The notes: generated by a model from the letters alone, not told the origin. A DNA stretch of 64,000 bases from Pseudomonas wayambapalatensis (GCA_014268975.2 CP077096.1:1386501-1450500), one strand, 5' to 3'; positions 1 to 8,886 are shown, numbered from the stretch's first letter. Translations and numbers: made by a program.

Positions 1-524
1 GCGTATTGCGCCCGGCCGATCAACAGCGACTGGGTCTTGATATGTCGCTTGTTCAGTCTCGAGCCGATCAATTGATTCAGCAGCAAGACGCTTGGCGGGA
101 CAAGCTGGAGAGCCTCTACAGCGCAGATGAGTTCGCACCCAGCGAAGATCCCGAGCAACAGTTGTACGAGGGATTTCTCGGGGATCGTGATCGTCGCTTG
201 TGTGAACAAGTTCGTTTGAGCGATCCGCGACAGTTGGGGCAGGGGCACTGGATGTTCGATGATGCACGCATGCCTGAGCTATTGTTCCGCTACCGGGCGC
301 GCAACTTTATCGACACCTTGAACGAACAGGAGCAACAACGCTGGCACCGCTTCTGCCAGCAGCGCCTGAGCGATCCGCGCCTGGGAGCGCCCAACACCCT
401 GGGCGATTTCGAGCAGGCGGCGCAGGCCCGTCTGGTCGATACGGACGATGCCGGGCGGCAGGTCCTGGAGGCATGGCTTGCACATGTCCGTACACTGCGA
501 ACGCACTATGCGTTGGCAGAATAA
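1..524 (+). CDS. sbcB: Exodeoxyribonuclease I, C-terminal part (5' end outside window)
   Basis: An open frame runs in from the left edge and stops with TAA at 522-524, leaving about 173 residues. The stretch with the motif LLFRYRARNF near residue 90, followed by a helical, Glu/Gln-rich tail, matches the C-terminal domain of exonuclease I (SbcB/ExoI), a 3'-to-5' single-strand DNA exonuclease acting in recombination and mismatch repair. The DEDD catalytic exonuclease domain lies upstream of the window and cannot be checked, so the assignment rests only on the C-terminal region. A strong stem-loop with flanking A and T runs follows at once, so the gene ends its transcript here. It converges with mvaT. 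Confidence 0.82.
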   Translation, partial: VLRPADQQRLGLDMSLVQSRADQLIQQQDAWRDKLESLYSADEFAPSEDPEQQLYEGFLGDRDRRLCEQVRLSDPRQLGQGHWMFDDARMPELLFRYRARNFIDTLNEQEQQRWHRFCQQRLSDPRLGAPNTLGDFEQAAQARLVDTDDAGRQVLEAWLAHVRTLRTHYALAE

Positions 525-526
525 AT

Positions 527-557
527 AAAAACGCCGGCGATGAGCCGGCGTTTTGCT
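527..557. terminator. Bidirectional intrinsic terminator between sbcB and mvaT
   Basis: ACGCCGGC and GCCGGCGT arms around a short GATGA loop, with an A-run on the left and TTTT on the right. It can therefore serve both converging genes. Confidence 0.85.
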
Positions 558-581
558 GAAGCCTTAAGGCAGTTGCCGGGA

Positions 582-959
582 TCAGCCCAGCAGGGTTGCC
601 CAGCTTTCAACCACGTCACCACCCCACTTGGCTTTCCATTCTTTCAGGGTCTTGTGGTTGCCGCCTTTGGTTTCAATCACTTCACCGTTGTGCGGGTTCT
701 TGTATTGCTTGACCTTGCGAGCACGTTTGGTGCTGGTGGTCTTGGCGGCGCCACGGGGTGCCTTGCTCAGTTTGGATTCCGGGTCGAGCAGGGCAATCAC
801 GTCACGCAGCGACTTGGAGTATTCGCCCATCAGTGCGCGCAGTTTGCCTTCGAATTCCAGCTCTTTTTTCAGCTTGTCATCTTGCGACAGGTTGGCGAGG
901 CGAGCTTGAAGTTCCTTGATGGCTTCTTCGGTGGCGCGGTATTCGTTGATCAGGGACAT
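582..959 (-). CDS. mvaT: MvaT/TurA-family H-NS-like nucleoid protein
   Basis: This 125-residue protein is the usual MvaT length. The N-terminal half is a charged coiled coil (about residues 1-60, MSLINEYRATEEAIKEL...) for dimerisation and oligomerisation. The C-terminal domain carries KNPHNGEVIETKGGNHKTL, the xenogeneic-silencer DNA-binding loop that inserts into the minor groove of AT-rich DNA. The family silences AT-rich and horizontally acquired genes and is known in P. putida as TurA, a repressor of the TOL upper-pathway Pu promoter. The ATG at 959 is chosen because the protein then starts at the conserved MSLINEY; the frame stays open upstream, but the extra 24 residues do not look like MvaT. 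The 5' region is AT-rich, consistent with autoregulation. P. putida has several paralogues, so mvaT versus turA naming is tentative. Confidence 0.93.
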   Translation of the reverse strand: MSLINEYRATEEAIKELQARLANLSQDDKLKKELEFEGKLRALMGEYSKSLRDVIALLDPESKLSKAPRGAAKTTSTKRARKVKQYKNPHNGEVIETKGGNHKTLKEWKAKWGGDVVESWATLLG

Positions 960-1263
960 GGAGTGTTCCTTGGTGAATGTACAGAGAGACAGTGGGCCAA
1001 TAATAGACAGGCAATACTCGCAAGTAAACAATTAATAAGGGGCTCAAATGTCAAATCATTTTGAAGCAACAATAACAGCGCTTCGGTAAAGAAAAATTTA
1101 CATATTGCGTCTCTGTGCCTCGTCAATCCTCATCCGCCTGCTTGCGGGTGCTCAGAGTCTGCATTGAGCTGCCACGCAGGAGCGCGCAGGCCAATGGTTA
1201 CTGCCTTTTTCACGGCAGATGGCTAGAATGTGCGCCTTTGCGAAGTTTTCCGGAGTCTCATCC
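960..1263. promoter_or_regulatory. Divergent mvaT/purU intergenic region
   Basis: About 300 bp without a gene. The half nearer mvaT is clearly AT-rich (AATTAATAAGG, AAATTTACATATTG), as expected for a promoter bound by MvaT itself. On the purU side a TAGAAT -10-like hexamer lies at 1224-1229, about 35 bp before the purU ATG. No further structure was recognised. Confidence 0.5.
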
Positions 1264-2115
1264 ATGCGCACCTACCGTCTGACGATTGCCTGTCCCGACC
1301 GCGTCGGCATCGTGGCAAAAGTCAGTAACTTCCTGGCCTTGTACAACGGCTGGATCAACGAAGCCAGCCACCACTCCGACGAGCAGAGCGGGTGGTTCTT
1401 CATGCGCCATGAAATCCGCGCCCAATCCCTGCCATTCGGTATCGAGGCCTTCCGCGAGGCCTTCGCGCCGATCGCCGAAGAGTTCTCCATGAGCTGGAAC
1501 ATCACCGACTCGGCGCAGAAGAAGCGCGTAGTGCTGATGGCCAGCCGCGAGTCGCACTGCCTGGCCGACCTGCTGCACCGCTGGCACACCGATGAACTGG
1601 ACTGTGATATCCCGTGCGTGATTTCCAACCACAACGACCTGCGCAGCATGGTCGAGTGGCACGGTATTCCGTTTTTCCACGTGCCGGTCGATCCGAAAGA
1701 CAAGGCCCCGGCCTTCGCCGAAGTTTCGCGCCTGGTTGCCGAGCATGGCGCTGATGTAGTGGTACTGGCGCGCTACATGCAGATCCTGCCGCCACAGCTG
1801 TGCCAGGATTACGCCGGGCGTGTGATCAACATCCACCACAGCTTCCTGCCGTCGTTCGTCGGCGCCAAGCCCTACCACCAGGCTGCATTGCGTGGTGTGA
1901 AGCTGATCGGTGCCACCTGCCACTATGTCACCGAAGAACTGGACGCAGGTCCCATCATCGAGCAGGACGTGGTGCGTGTGAACCACGCCGACAGCATCGA
2001 GGACATGGTCCGCTTCGGTCGTGACGTGGAGAAGATGGTGCTGGCCCGCGGTCTGCGCTATCACCTGGAAGACCGCGTGCTGGTACACGGCAACAAGACC
2101 GTGGTCTTCGACTGA
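1264..2115 (+). CDS. purU: Formyltetrahydrofolate deformylase
   Basis: 283 residues. PurU hydrolyses 10-formyl-THF to THF and formate, balancing the one-carbon pool and supplying formate for PurT. An N-terminal ACT domain (about 1-80, starting MRTYRLTIACPDRVGIVAKV) is followed by a formyltransferase fold. Catalytic-type residues are visible: NHNDL near 120, HHSFLPSF (active-site His and substrate loop) near 193-200, and GATCHYVTEELDAGPII with the conserved Asp. ATG 1264 is preferred over an in-frame start 45 bp upstream because it gives the usual N-terminus and lies downstream of the TAGAAT promoter. Pseudomonas carries several PurU paralogues; which one this is cannot be told from sequence alone. 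Confidence 0.94.
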   Translation: MRTYRLTIACPDRVGIVAKVSNFLALYNGWINEASHHSDEQSGWFFMRHEIRAQSLPFGIEAFREAFAPIAEEFSMSWNITDSAQKKRVVLMASRESHCLADLLHRWHTDELDCDIPCVISNHNDLRSMVEWHGIPFFHVPVDPKDKAPAFAEVSRLVAEHGADVVVLARYMQILPPQLCQDYAGRVINIHHSFLPSFVGAKPYHQAALRGVKLIGATCHYVTEELDAGPIIEQDVVRVNHADSIEDMVRFGRDVEKMVLARGLRYHLEDRVLVHGNKTVVFD

Positions 2116-2130
2116 CCGGAGCCTGCACAG

Positions 2131-2364
2131 ATGGCCGATCCGCGTGACAAGGCTGGTGCCCAGCCACCGCCGACACTCGGTGAAGGCTGCCTGGCGCGCT
2201 ACGACCCCGAGGCGTTGAGCGATGAAGACGGCACCGAGTTCGAAGGTGCCGCTGAGCTCTGGGAGCAGCTCAACCCGCCTGACGCCGCCAGCGCTCCAGC
2301 AACGGACGCGCCAGCAGACAGACGAACACCGGCCCCCCGGCGAGCAGATAGAAGTAATAAGTGA
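2131..2364 (+). CDS. Small hypothetical protein downstream of purU
   Basis: 77 residues, not recognised as a named family. It starts 15 bp after the purU stop, with a GGAG at a plausible distance from ATG 2131, so it could be co-transcribed with purU. The N-terminal 45 residues look genuine, with an acidic ALSDEDGTEFEGA segment. The last 30 residues are Pro/Ala/Arg-rich and lie antisense to the 3' end of the converging membrane-protein gene (95-bp overlap), so the C-terminus may be an unselected read-through or the result of a lost stop. No signal peptide or membrane segment. Confidence 0.5.
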   Translation: MADPRDKAGAQPPPTLGEGCLARYDPEALSDEDGTEFEGAAELWEQLNPPDAASAPATDAPADRRTPAPRRADRSNK

Positions 2365-3262
2365 CGGCGCGCCAGATCAGGATCGCCGCCGCTGCTGTCG
2401 AGCTGCCCACCAGTGGCGACAGCAGGGTCGCCGACGTCAGCTCGGCGGCCCCTGCGCCGCCTGGCAGCAGGCTGAACTGGCCGGCACTGAGCGAGAGCAT
2501 CTGCACCAGGAAGCTCGGAATCCACGACAGCTCTACCCCCAGCCCCCTCAATACCAGATACAGCACGCTGTAGCGCAAGCTCCAGTGCGCGCAGGTGAGG
2601 GCGAATACCAGCGCCAGCGTGCGCTTGGGCAGGCGCCAGGTGTCGGCCAGTGCCCGGGTGAAGCGCAGCAGCGTGCGCGCCCAGCGCCGCCGACGGCCGG
2701 TCGACAAACCCAGGCGTTGCAGCAGTCGACCGTTCCAGCGCATCACGCCACGCCGGTAGCGCAGCAGCACGACGATTGCCGCCAGCGCGGCACACAGCAA
2801 GGCGGCGCTGCCCAGCAGCATGCTTTCCTGGCTGCGCCCCAGGCTGTGGAACAGGGCGTAGCCGGCGATGGCCAGCATGGCGCAGAAGAAGAACAGCAGG
2901 TCGTTCAACTGGTCCATGGCGAACACCGCGCCACTGCGGGCCGGGCCAATGCGTTCGCGGGCCAGCAGTGTCATCAGGGTCAAAGGACCTCCGCTACCGC
3001 CGGGGGTGGTGCAGATGGCGAACTCAGTCGCCATTACCACGCCCAGGCTGCGTACCCTGCCCAGTTGTGCACCCTGCTGGCCGAGCAGCAAGCGCAGGCG
3101 CACGGCGTTGATGATCCAGCACAGCAGGATCATGCCCAGCAGGGTCGCCATCAGCCCTGGGTCGAACGTCTGCAGGCGCGGCAGCAGTTGGCTGCCGCCC
3201 AGAATGCCCGGAACCAGCACCGCGAGCAGCAGCGTCAGCCCCAGCCAGGCGAGGCGGTTCAT
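2270..3262 (-). CDS. YbhN/AglD-type integral membrane protein (UPF0104, LPG synthase-TM family)
   Basis: 330 residues with six to eight hydrophobic segments (for example LAWLGLTLLLAVLVPGILGG at the N-terminus and LMATLLGMILLCWIINAVRL next). The conserved family patch TTPGGSGGPLTLMTL lies near residues 84-98 and LLPGGAGAAELTSATLL near 264-280. This superfamily includes the flippase-like part of MprF and YbhN proteins, proposed to move or present lipids across the inner membrane. ATG 3262 overlaps the upstream deacetylase stop as ATGA, so translation is probably coupled. It is the last gene of a glycosyltransferase-deacetylase-membrane protein operon. The lipid handled is unknown. Confidence 0.8.
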   Translation of the reverse strand: MNRLAWLGLTLLLAVLVPGILGGSQLLPRLQTFDPGLMATLLGMILLCWIINAVRLRLLLGQQGAQLGRVRSLGVVMATEFAICTTPGGSGGPLTLMTLLARERIGPARSGAVFAMDQLNDLLFFFCAMLAIAGYALFHSLGRSQESMLLGSAALLCAALAAIVVLLRYRRGVMRWNGRLLQRLGLSTGRRRRWARTLLRFTRALADTWRLPKRTLALVFALTCAHWSLRYSVLYLVLRGLGVELSWIPSFLVQMLSLSAGQFSLLPGGAGAAELTSATLLSPLVGSSTAAAAILIWRAVTYYFYLLAGGPVFVCLLARPLLERWRRQAG

Positions 3263-4023
3263 GGGCAGGTCCTGCGCTCCAGCCAGGCGGATTTGGTCAG
3301 AGGCTCACGCCCTTGCTCGATCAATTCACGCAGGGTGCGCAACCAATAGTTGCGTGCGCTGGCATGGCGCATATCCACCGGATGCAGGCCCAGGCGCAGG
3401 GTTTCGGCCTGGCGCCAGCGCCGGGCTTGCCAGTCACAGAGCACCCGTGACAGACCGCGGCGCCACGCACTGCGGGCGCTCCAGACCAGCCCGGGAGCTT
3501 CGATCGCGGTGAAGTCCGGCAGCCGATAAAGGTGCTGCGGTGTGCTGGTGTAGCGCAGCGGCAGGCCGCGCAGGGCCTGGCGGGTGCCTTCGCTCATCAG
3601 CCAGGCGGGCGCGACGAAGCCTGCGACTGGCCAGCCCTGGCTGGCGAACAGGGCCAGGCCAGCCTCCAGGCGTTGCAGGGCTTCGCGCTGCTCCAGCGCA
3701 TAGAACTCGCCCTCATGGGTGTAGATCCGGCGCATGAAGTACTCGGCAGGCCCGCGTGGGGCTGGGCCATCGTCGGCGTGGTAGAAACCGTGCAGTGCCA
3801 GCTCGTCGCCGCGCGCCAGGCGCCTATCGAGGAGGCGGCAGAAGTCCGGGGAGCGGGCCAATGCGTTGCGGTGGTGGAAGTCCGGGACCACCAGCCAGGT
3901 CATGGGCACGTCGCCCATTGCATCGACGGCTTCGACGAAGGGACGGTAGTCGGGCCAGGTTTCGGGCGCCACATCGTGCAGCACCAGCATCAGGCTAGGC
4001 GAATCGGCGGGCGCTTCACGCAT
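3259..4023 (-). CDS. DUF2334/polysaccharide deacetylase-like protein
   Basis: 254 residues. LMLVLHDVAPETW near the N-terminus supplies the His-Asp metal motif, ELALHGFYHADD is the second His motif, and GFVAPAWLMS and LGLHPVDM match the later motifs of the NodB/DUF2334 superfamily, metal-dependent enzymes that remove N-acetyl groups from sugars. No signal peptide is visible, suggesting a cytoplasmic substrate. ATG 4023 is chosen because it overlaps the upstream glycosyltransferase stop by 8 bp (ATGCGTGA), typical of coupling; the longer upstream frame is antisense-like in composition. Context suggests a sugar added by the glycosyltransferase is deacetylated here. Confidence 0.83.
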   Translation of the reverse strand: MREAPADSPSLMLVLHDVAPETWPDYRPFVEAVDAMGDVPMTWLVVPDFHHRNALARSPDFCRLLDRRLARGDELALHGFYHADDGPAPRGPAEYFMRRIYTHEGEFYALEQREALQRLEAGLALFASQGWPVAGFVAPAWLMSEGTRQALRGLPLRYTSTPQHLYRLPDFTAIEAPGLVWSARSAWRRGLSRVLCDWQARRWRQAETLRLGLHPVDMRHASARNYWLRTLRELIEQGREPLTKSAWLERRTCP

Positions 4024-5137
4024 GGGCGCGTACCTGTGGCGACAGGCCAAGCACGGCCTGGTAGTGCAGCAACAGGCCATCGACCACGCTATCCCATGAG
4101 TAATGCTGCTCCACATGGCGACGGGCCTGGGCGCCTAGGGGGCGCACGCCGGCTTCGAAGATTTCGCGCACTGCCCCGGCCATTGCCTGGCTGTCGTTGG
4201 CCTGGCACAGGCGCCCGCACTGGTCGTTGACGATCTCGCCGAAAGCCCCGGCGCGCACGGCGACCACCGGTGTGGCGCTGGCCATGGCCTCGAGTATCAC
4301 CAGGCCAAAGGTTTCCTGGTCACCGGCGTGCAGCAACAGGTCGGCACTGGCGAGCAGGCGGGCCACTTCATCAGCGGGGCAGAAGTGGTCGATCACGCTG
4401 ACATTGTCCGGCACGTTGGCCGGCATGTTCGAGCCGACCAGCAACAGGTGGTAATGGCGACCCAGGTGGCCCATGCACTCGAGCAGCACTGGCAGGTTCT
4501 TCTCCCGCGAGCCGCGACCGGCGAAGACGAGCAGACGAGTGGTATCGGGAAGGCCGAGCTGGGCGCGCAGGTGCGGATCGCGCCTGTCGGGGTGGAAGGT
4601 ATTCAGGTCGACTCCCAGGGGCTGTACATGCACATCGCGCACGCCAAGACGGCGCAGTTTGTCGGCCATTACCTGGCTCGGCGCCAGCACCCGGTCGAAA
4701 TTGCCGTAGAGCTTGCTGACATAGGCTTCGACATTGGGGGTGAACCAGTTGCCCATGCGGTTGCTGACCAGCAATGGCAGGTCGGAGTGATAGAAGCCGA
4801 TCACCGGCACGTCCAGCTTGCGTCCCGCCTCAAGGGCGGCCCAGGCGGTGAGGTAGGGATCGCCAACCTCGATCAGGTCAGGCTTGAGATCGCGCAGCAC
4901 GTTGCACCAGGGCGTCAGGCGTACCGGAAAACGGTAGCCCTTGCCGAACGGCAAGGGCGGGGCTGGCACCTGGTAGATGCCATTGGCATCACGGGCGCTG
5001 GGGCCGGGGATCAGAAGACTGTGGCGTACGCCGGGCATGGCGTCGAGGCGATGGTGTTTGGCATCAAGATAGGTCCGTACACCGCCGCTAGCCGGGGCGT
5101 AGAACATGGTGATGTCAGCGATGTGCACGATCAGCAT
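4016..5137 (-). CDS. GT4-family glycosyltransferase
   Basis: 373 residues, GT-B fold. The N-terminal domain has the acceptor-side glycine loop SGGVRTYLDAK near residues 17-27. The C-terminal domain has the nucleotide-sugar region VFAGRGSREKNLPVLLE near 210 and the E-x7-E motif ETFGLVILEAMA near 300, which contacts the donor. GT4 enzymes of this type retain configuration and build glycolipids or polysaccharides. First gene of a three-gene operon with overlapping stops and starts. A perfect 16-bp palindrome lies 60 bp before ATG 5137 and is a likely operator. Donor and acceptor cannot be deduced. Confidence 0.86.
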   Translation of the reverse strand: MLIVHIADITMFYAPASGGVRTYLDAKHHRLDAMPGVRHSLLIPGPSARDANGIYQVPAPPLPFGKGYRFPVRLTPWCNVLRDLKPDLIEVGDPYLTAWAALEAGRKLDVPVIGFYHSDLPLLVSNRMGNWFTPNVEAYVSKLYGNFDRVLAPSQVMADKLRRLGVRDVHVQPLGVDLNTFHPDRRDPHLRAQLGLPDTTRLLVFAGRGSREKNLPVLLECMGHLGRHYHLLLVGSNMPANVPDNVSVIDHFCPADEVARLLASADLLLHAGDQETFGLVILEAMASATPVVAVRAGAFGEIVNDQCGRLCQANDSQAMAGAVREIFEAGVRPLGAQARRHVEQHYSWDSVVDGLLLHYQAVLGLSPQVRAHA

Positions 5138-5196
5138 CCCTCCGGGATCGTCTTCGGGTCTGTCATCCGGCGGTAACAGACCGACGGTGACGCGCC

Positions 5197-5212
5197 TAAA
5201 GGTTGACCTTTA
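5197..5212 (-). promoter_or_regulatory. Perfect palindrome upstream of the glycosyltransferase operon
   Basis: TAAAGGT-TG-ACCTTTA: 7-bp arms with no mismatch, ending 59 bp before the operon start codon. Position and symmetry suit a dimeric repressor or activator site. The cognate regulator is not encoded next to it. Confidence 0.45.
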
Positions 5213-5307
5213 TGAAGGATAGTTTGTTCGATCGGGATTGGGCGGCGGGACGTCCCGCTGCGGGGGCGGGCAGTTCGGGACGAACCACCGCTCCCCCAGG
5301 GCTGCAT

Positions 5308-7182
5308 TCAGATACGGAAACTGCCCACCAGTTGCTTGAGGCGCGCGGCCTGCTGTTCCAGGTCGGAGCAAGCGCGCAGGGTGGCCTGCAGGTTTTCCAC
5401 GCCTTCCTGGTTGAGGGTGTTTATTTCGTTGATGTCCATGTTGATCGATTCCACCACCGAGGTCTGTTCCTCGGTGGCGGTGGCCACCGACTGGTTCATG
5501 CCGTCGATCTCGCCAATGCGCTGGGTCACACTGCCCAGGCGCTCGCCGGCCTGGTTGGCGATCTGTACGCCGTCCTGGCTGTGGCGTTGACTCTGGTCCA
5601 TGGTCTCGACCGAAGTGCGGGCGCCGACCTGCAACTCTTCGATCATCCCCTGGACCTGCTGCGCCGATTCCTGGGTACGGTGGGCGAGGTTGCGCACCTC
5701 GTCGGCCACCACCGCGAAGCCGCGGCCGGCTTCACCGGCGCGGGCGGCTTCGATGGCCGCGTTGAGCGCCAGCAGGTTGGTCTGCTGGGAGATGCTGGTG
5801 ATGACCTCAAGGATCTGGCCGATGTTGACGGTCTTGTCGTTGAGGGCCTCGATATGCGCGCTGGAACTGACGATCAGTGCCGACAGGCGGTTCATCGCCT
5901 GGATATTGTGTTCGACCACCTGCTGCCCCTCTTCGGCGAGCAATCGCGCGGAGCTGGCATGTTGCGAGGCTTGTGCGGCATTGCCGGCGATTTCCTGGGC
6001 CGCGGCGCCCAGCTCGTTGATGGCCGCCGCGACGCTGTTGGTGCGGTTGGCCTGCTCGTCGGAGTTGAGCATCGAGGAGTTGGAGGCGCTGACCACCCGC
6101 AGCGCCACTTCGTTGACCTGCTCGGTGGCCGAGGAGACTTCGCGAATCGAGCTGTGCACCCGTTCGACGAAGCGGTTGAATGCGCTGCCGAGCACACCGA
6201 ACTCGTCATGGTTGTGGATGTTCAGGCGCTTGGTCAGGTCGCCTTCGCCTTCGGCGATGTCTTCCATGGCGCGGGTCATGGTGTGCAGCGGTTGCATCAG
6301 TATGCGGATCAGCAGGCCGAGCAGGGCGATGATGATCACCACCGCCACCAGCGTGGCAATCACCGCCGAGTTGCGGAAGGTGCTGAGCATGCTGAAGGCC
6401 TTGTCCTTGTCCACCGACAGGCCGATGTACCAGTTGGCCGAAGGCAGGCCCTTGATGGGGGTGAAGGTGAGCAGGCGCGCCTTGCCGTCGACCTGCACTT
6501 CGGTCAGCTCGCGAGACAGTTTCGGGGTGTTCTGCGGGAAGGCCTCCGACAGCGATTTCATCACCAGGGCATTGTCCGGGTGCACCAGGATCTTGCCCTG
6601 GTCGTTGACCAGGAACGCGTAACCCATGCCGCCGAAGTTCAGCGAGTCGATGATCTGTACCAGGCCGTCCAGCGCCAGGTCGCCGCCGACCACGCCGACA
6701 TCGCTGGAGACCTTGTCGAGGATGCCGATGACCATCTTGTTGGTGGTCATGTCGATGTAGGGTTCGGTGAGAAGGGGACCGCTGGCGGCCATCCCGTCCT
6801 TGTACCAGGGGCGTACGCGCGGGTCGTAGCCGTCGGGCATCTTGCTGTCGGGGCGCACGCTGAAGCCGCCGTCGACCTTGCCCAGGTAGACCGTGAGGAA
6901 GCTGGAGATCAGCGCCTGTTGGCCCATCAGGGTTTCGGCATCGGCCGGATGCTGGGCGATATTCTGCGCAAGGTTTTCCACCAGCCGGATCCGCCCTTCG
7001 AACAGGTTGCGGATCGTGGTGGAAGTGGACTGGCCCATTTCTGCCAGGTAACTCTCCAGATTGGCGCGAATGGCATTACGCTGGAGATAGTCGTTGTACA
7101 AGGTGAACAGCGCGAAGGCCAGTATCACGATCAGAGAGGCCGCCAAGAGAATCTTGTGGCTGAAACGAAGGCTTTTGTTCAT
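5308..7182 (-). CDS. mcpG: Methyl-accepting chemotaxis protein with dCache domain (McpG/PctC-like)
   Basis: 624 residues. TM1 is at about 10-30, a periplasmic dCache_1 domain spans about 35-275, TM2 about 278-300, then HAMP and a full cytoplasmic signalling domain with the hairpin tip [20 protein letters not shown]. The ligand domain carries the amino-acid/amine recognition pattern: Arg124, Trp126 and Tyr127 in [16 protein letters not shown] around 139-145, and Asp168 in GGDL. In P. putida the receptor at this chromosomal position (PP_1371) is McpG, reported as a GABA receptor, and PctC of P. aeruginosa is its relative; the symbol here rests on that similarity and synteny. No C-terminal pentapeptide CheR tether is seen. 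Monocistronic. Confidence 0.82.
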   Translation of the reverse strand: MNKSLRFSHKILLAASLIVILAFALFTLYNDYLQRNAIRANLESYLAEMGQSTSTTIRNLFEGRIRLVENLAQNIAQHPADAETLMGQQALISSFLTVYLGKVDGGFSVRPDSKMPDGYDPRVRPWYKDGMAASGPLLTEPYIDMTTNKMVIGILDKVSSDVGVVGGDLALDGLVQIIDSLNFGGMGYAFLVNDQGKILVHPDNALVMKSLSEAFPQNTPKLSRELTEVQVDGKARLLTFTPIKGLPSANWYIGLSVDKDKAFSMLSTFRNSAVIATLVAVVIIIALLGLLIRILMQPLHTMTRAMEDIAEGEGDLTKRLNIHNHDEFGVLGSAFNRFVERVHSSIREVSSATEQVNEVALRVVSASNSSMLNSDEQANRTNSVAAAINELGAAAQEIAGNAAQASQHASSARLLAEEGQQVVEHNIQAMNRLSALIVSSSAHIEALNDKTVNIGQILEVITSISQQTNLLALNAAIEAARAGEAGRGFAVVADEVRNLAHRTQESAQQVQGMIEELQVGARTSVETMDQSQRHSQDGVQIANQAGERLGSVTQRIGEIDGMNQSVATATEEQTSVVESINMDINEINTLNQEGVENLQATLRACSDLEQQAARLKQLVGSFRI

Positions 7183-7352
7183 GACGTCGTCGGGTCCGCT
7201 AAGGTTTTATCGGGTCGCTCGCACGAAGCACAGCAGAAAACAGTGCAACAATCCGGTTGGAGCCTTGGTCGGTTGTTTCCTGTATTTCGGGTCAATATCG
7301 CCTCTGCATATCGGCCGCTTTTAGGCAAAGCTTGAGAAGAGGATGAAATAAG

Positions 7353-8828
7353 ATGTCGGATTCTTCGCAAATCGTTGTAGGTGCCGGTCTAGACGGCTTG
7401 CCGGTCGGTCAAGCCATGCGCTTGGCCAACCGCCATGGACTGGTCGCCGGAGCGACCGGCACCGGCAAGACCGTGACCCTGCAGCGTCTGGCCGAGGTGT
7501 TCAGCGACGCGGGGGTGGCGGTGTTCGCCGCAGACGTGAAAGGAGACCTGTGTGGCCTGGGGGCGGCGGGTTCGCCCCAGGGCAAGGTGGCAGAACGCAT
7601 TGCCGGGATGCCGTGGCTCGCCCACCAGCCCAAGGCCTATCCGGTGAGCCTGTGGGATATCGCCGGGCAGAGTGGTCATCCGTTGCGCACTACCCTCAGC
7701 GAAATGGGCCCGCTGCTGCTGGGCAACCTGCTTGAACTGACCGACAGCCAGCAGGCGGCGCTCTATGCGGCGTTCAAGGTTGCCGACCGCGAGGGCCTGT
7801 TGCTGCTCGACCTGAAAGACCTCAAGGCGTTGCTTGGGCATCTGAAGGACAACCCGCAGTTGCTGGGCGAGGACAGCGCACTGATGACCACCGCTTCGAC
7901 CCAGGCCTTGCAGCGACGCTTGGCAACGCTGGAGCAGCAGGGGGCCGAGGCGTTGTTCGGTGAGCCGGCGCTGCAACTGGAGGATCTGCTGCGGGTCGAT
8001 GGCGATGGTCGCGGGCGCATCCACCTGCTTGACGCCAGCCGCCTGGTGCATGAGGCGCCGAAGGTCTATGCGACCTTCCTCCTGTGGCTGCTGGCCGAGC
8101 TGTTCGAGCAACTGCCGGAGCGCGGCGACGCCGACAAGCCAGTGCTGGCGTTGTTTTTCGACGAAGCGCACCTGCTGTTCAACGGCACTCCCAAAGCCCT
8201 GCAGGATCGTCTGGAGCAGGTGGTGAGGTTGATCCGTTCCAAGGGGGTGGGGGTGTATTTCGTCACCCAGTCCCCGGGCGACCTGCCCGATGCGGTGCTT
8301 GCGCAGTTGGGCTTGCGTATCCAGCATGGGCTGCGGGCCTTCACCGCCAAGGAGCAGAAGTCGCTCAGGGCCGTGGCTGACGGTTTTCGTCCCAATCCAG
8401 CGTTCGATACCCTGGCGGTGCTCACCGAGTTGGGGATCGGCGAGGCGTTGGTGGGCACCTTGCAGGACAAGGGGACGCCAGAGATCGTCCAGCGCGTGCT
8501 GGTAGCACCGCCGCAATCGCGGATCGGCCCGCTGACCACGGCGGAGCGCAGTGCACTGATCTCGGCATCGCCCCTGGCGGGGCGCTATGACAAACCCATC
8601 GACCGTGAGTCTGCCTACGAGCTGCTGACCCAGCGCAAGGGCGAGCCGGTGGAGCCGGTGCCTCAGCCCAAGGTTGAGACGGACAGTCTGGCTGACAAGG
8701 CGGGAGAGTTCTTGCAGAGCGCGGCAGGGCAGGCGATCAAGTCGGCGGTACGCCAGGCCGCCAACCAGCTGGGCAGGCAACTGGTGCGGGGCTTGATGGG
8801 GTCGTTGCTGGGGGGCAAGAAGCGCTGA
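7353..8828 (+). CDS. DUF853 (YjgR-like) HerA/FtsK-superfamily P-loop ATPase
   Basis: 491 residues. Walker A GATGTGKT is at residues 33-40 and Walker B LALFFDEAHLLF near 263-275, followed by RLIRSKGVGVYFVTQSP, the usual HerA-type sensor region. The family is annotated as a helicase-like ATPase of unknown function. The C-terminal 60 residues (AGEFLQSAAGQAIKSAVRQ...RGLMGSLLGGKKR) are small-residue-rich with a basic end, a possible amphipathic tail. ATG 7353 follows GAGAAGAGGATG. No nuclease (NurA-like) partner lies next to it, so this is not a HerA-NurA resection or defence pair as arranged here. A terminator follows. Confidence 0.87.
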   Translation: MSDSSQIVVGAGLDGLPVGQAMRLANRHGLVAGATGTGKTVTLQRLAEVFSDAGVAVFAADVKGDLCGLGAAGSPQGKVAERIAGMPWLAHQPKAYPVSLWDIAGQSGHPLRTTLSEMGPLLLGNLLELTDSQQAALYAAFKVADREGLLLLDLKDLKALLGHLKDNPQLLGEDSALMTTASTQALQRRLATLEQQGAEALFGEPALQLEDLLRVDGDGRGRIHLLDASRLVHEAPKVYATFLLWLLAELFEQLPERGDADKPVLALFFDEAHLLFNGTPKALQDRLEQVVRLIRSKGVGVYFVTQSPGDLPDAVLAQLGLRIQHGLRAFTAKEQKSLRAVADGFRPNPAFDTLAVLTELGIGEALVGTLQDKGTPEIVQRVLVAPPQSRIGPLTTAERSALISASPLAGRYDKPIDRESAYELLTQRKGEPVEPVPQPKVETDSLADKAGEFLQSAAGQAIKSAVRQAANQLGRQLVRGLMGSLLGGKKR

Positions 8829-8843
8829 GTTTTCCCAAGGCAT

Positions 8844-8873
8844 GAAAAAGGCGCCGTCGCGGGCGCCTTCTTC
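8844..8873. terminator. Intrinsic terminator between the DUF853 gene and pitA
   Basis: GGCGCC-GTCGCG-GGCGCC stem with AAAAA on the left and TTCTT on the right, in the 58-bp gap of two converging genes. It can act in both directions. Confidence 0.78.
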
Positions 8874-8886
8874 AATGCTGCAGGTG

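Noticed and set aside
5203..7335. 710-codon plus-strand open frame across the chemoreceptor gene
   Set aside because: Antisense shadow of a clear methyl-accepting chemotaxis protein with intact domains on the other strand.
7353..8828. HerA-NurA-type defence ATPase
   Set aside because: HerA-like P-loop is present, but there is no nuclease or SIR2 partner beside it and it belongs to the DUF853 housekeeping branch.
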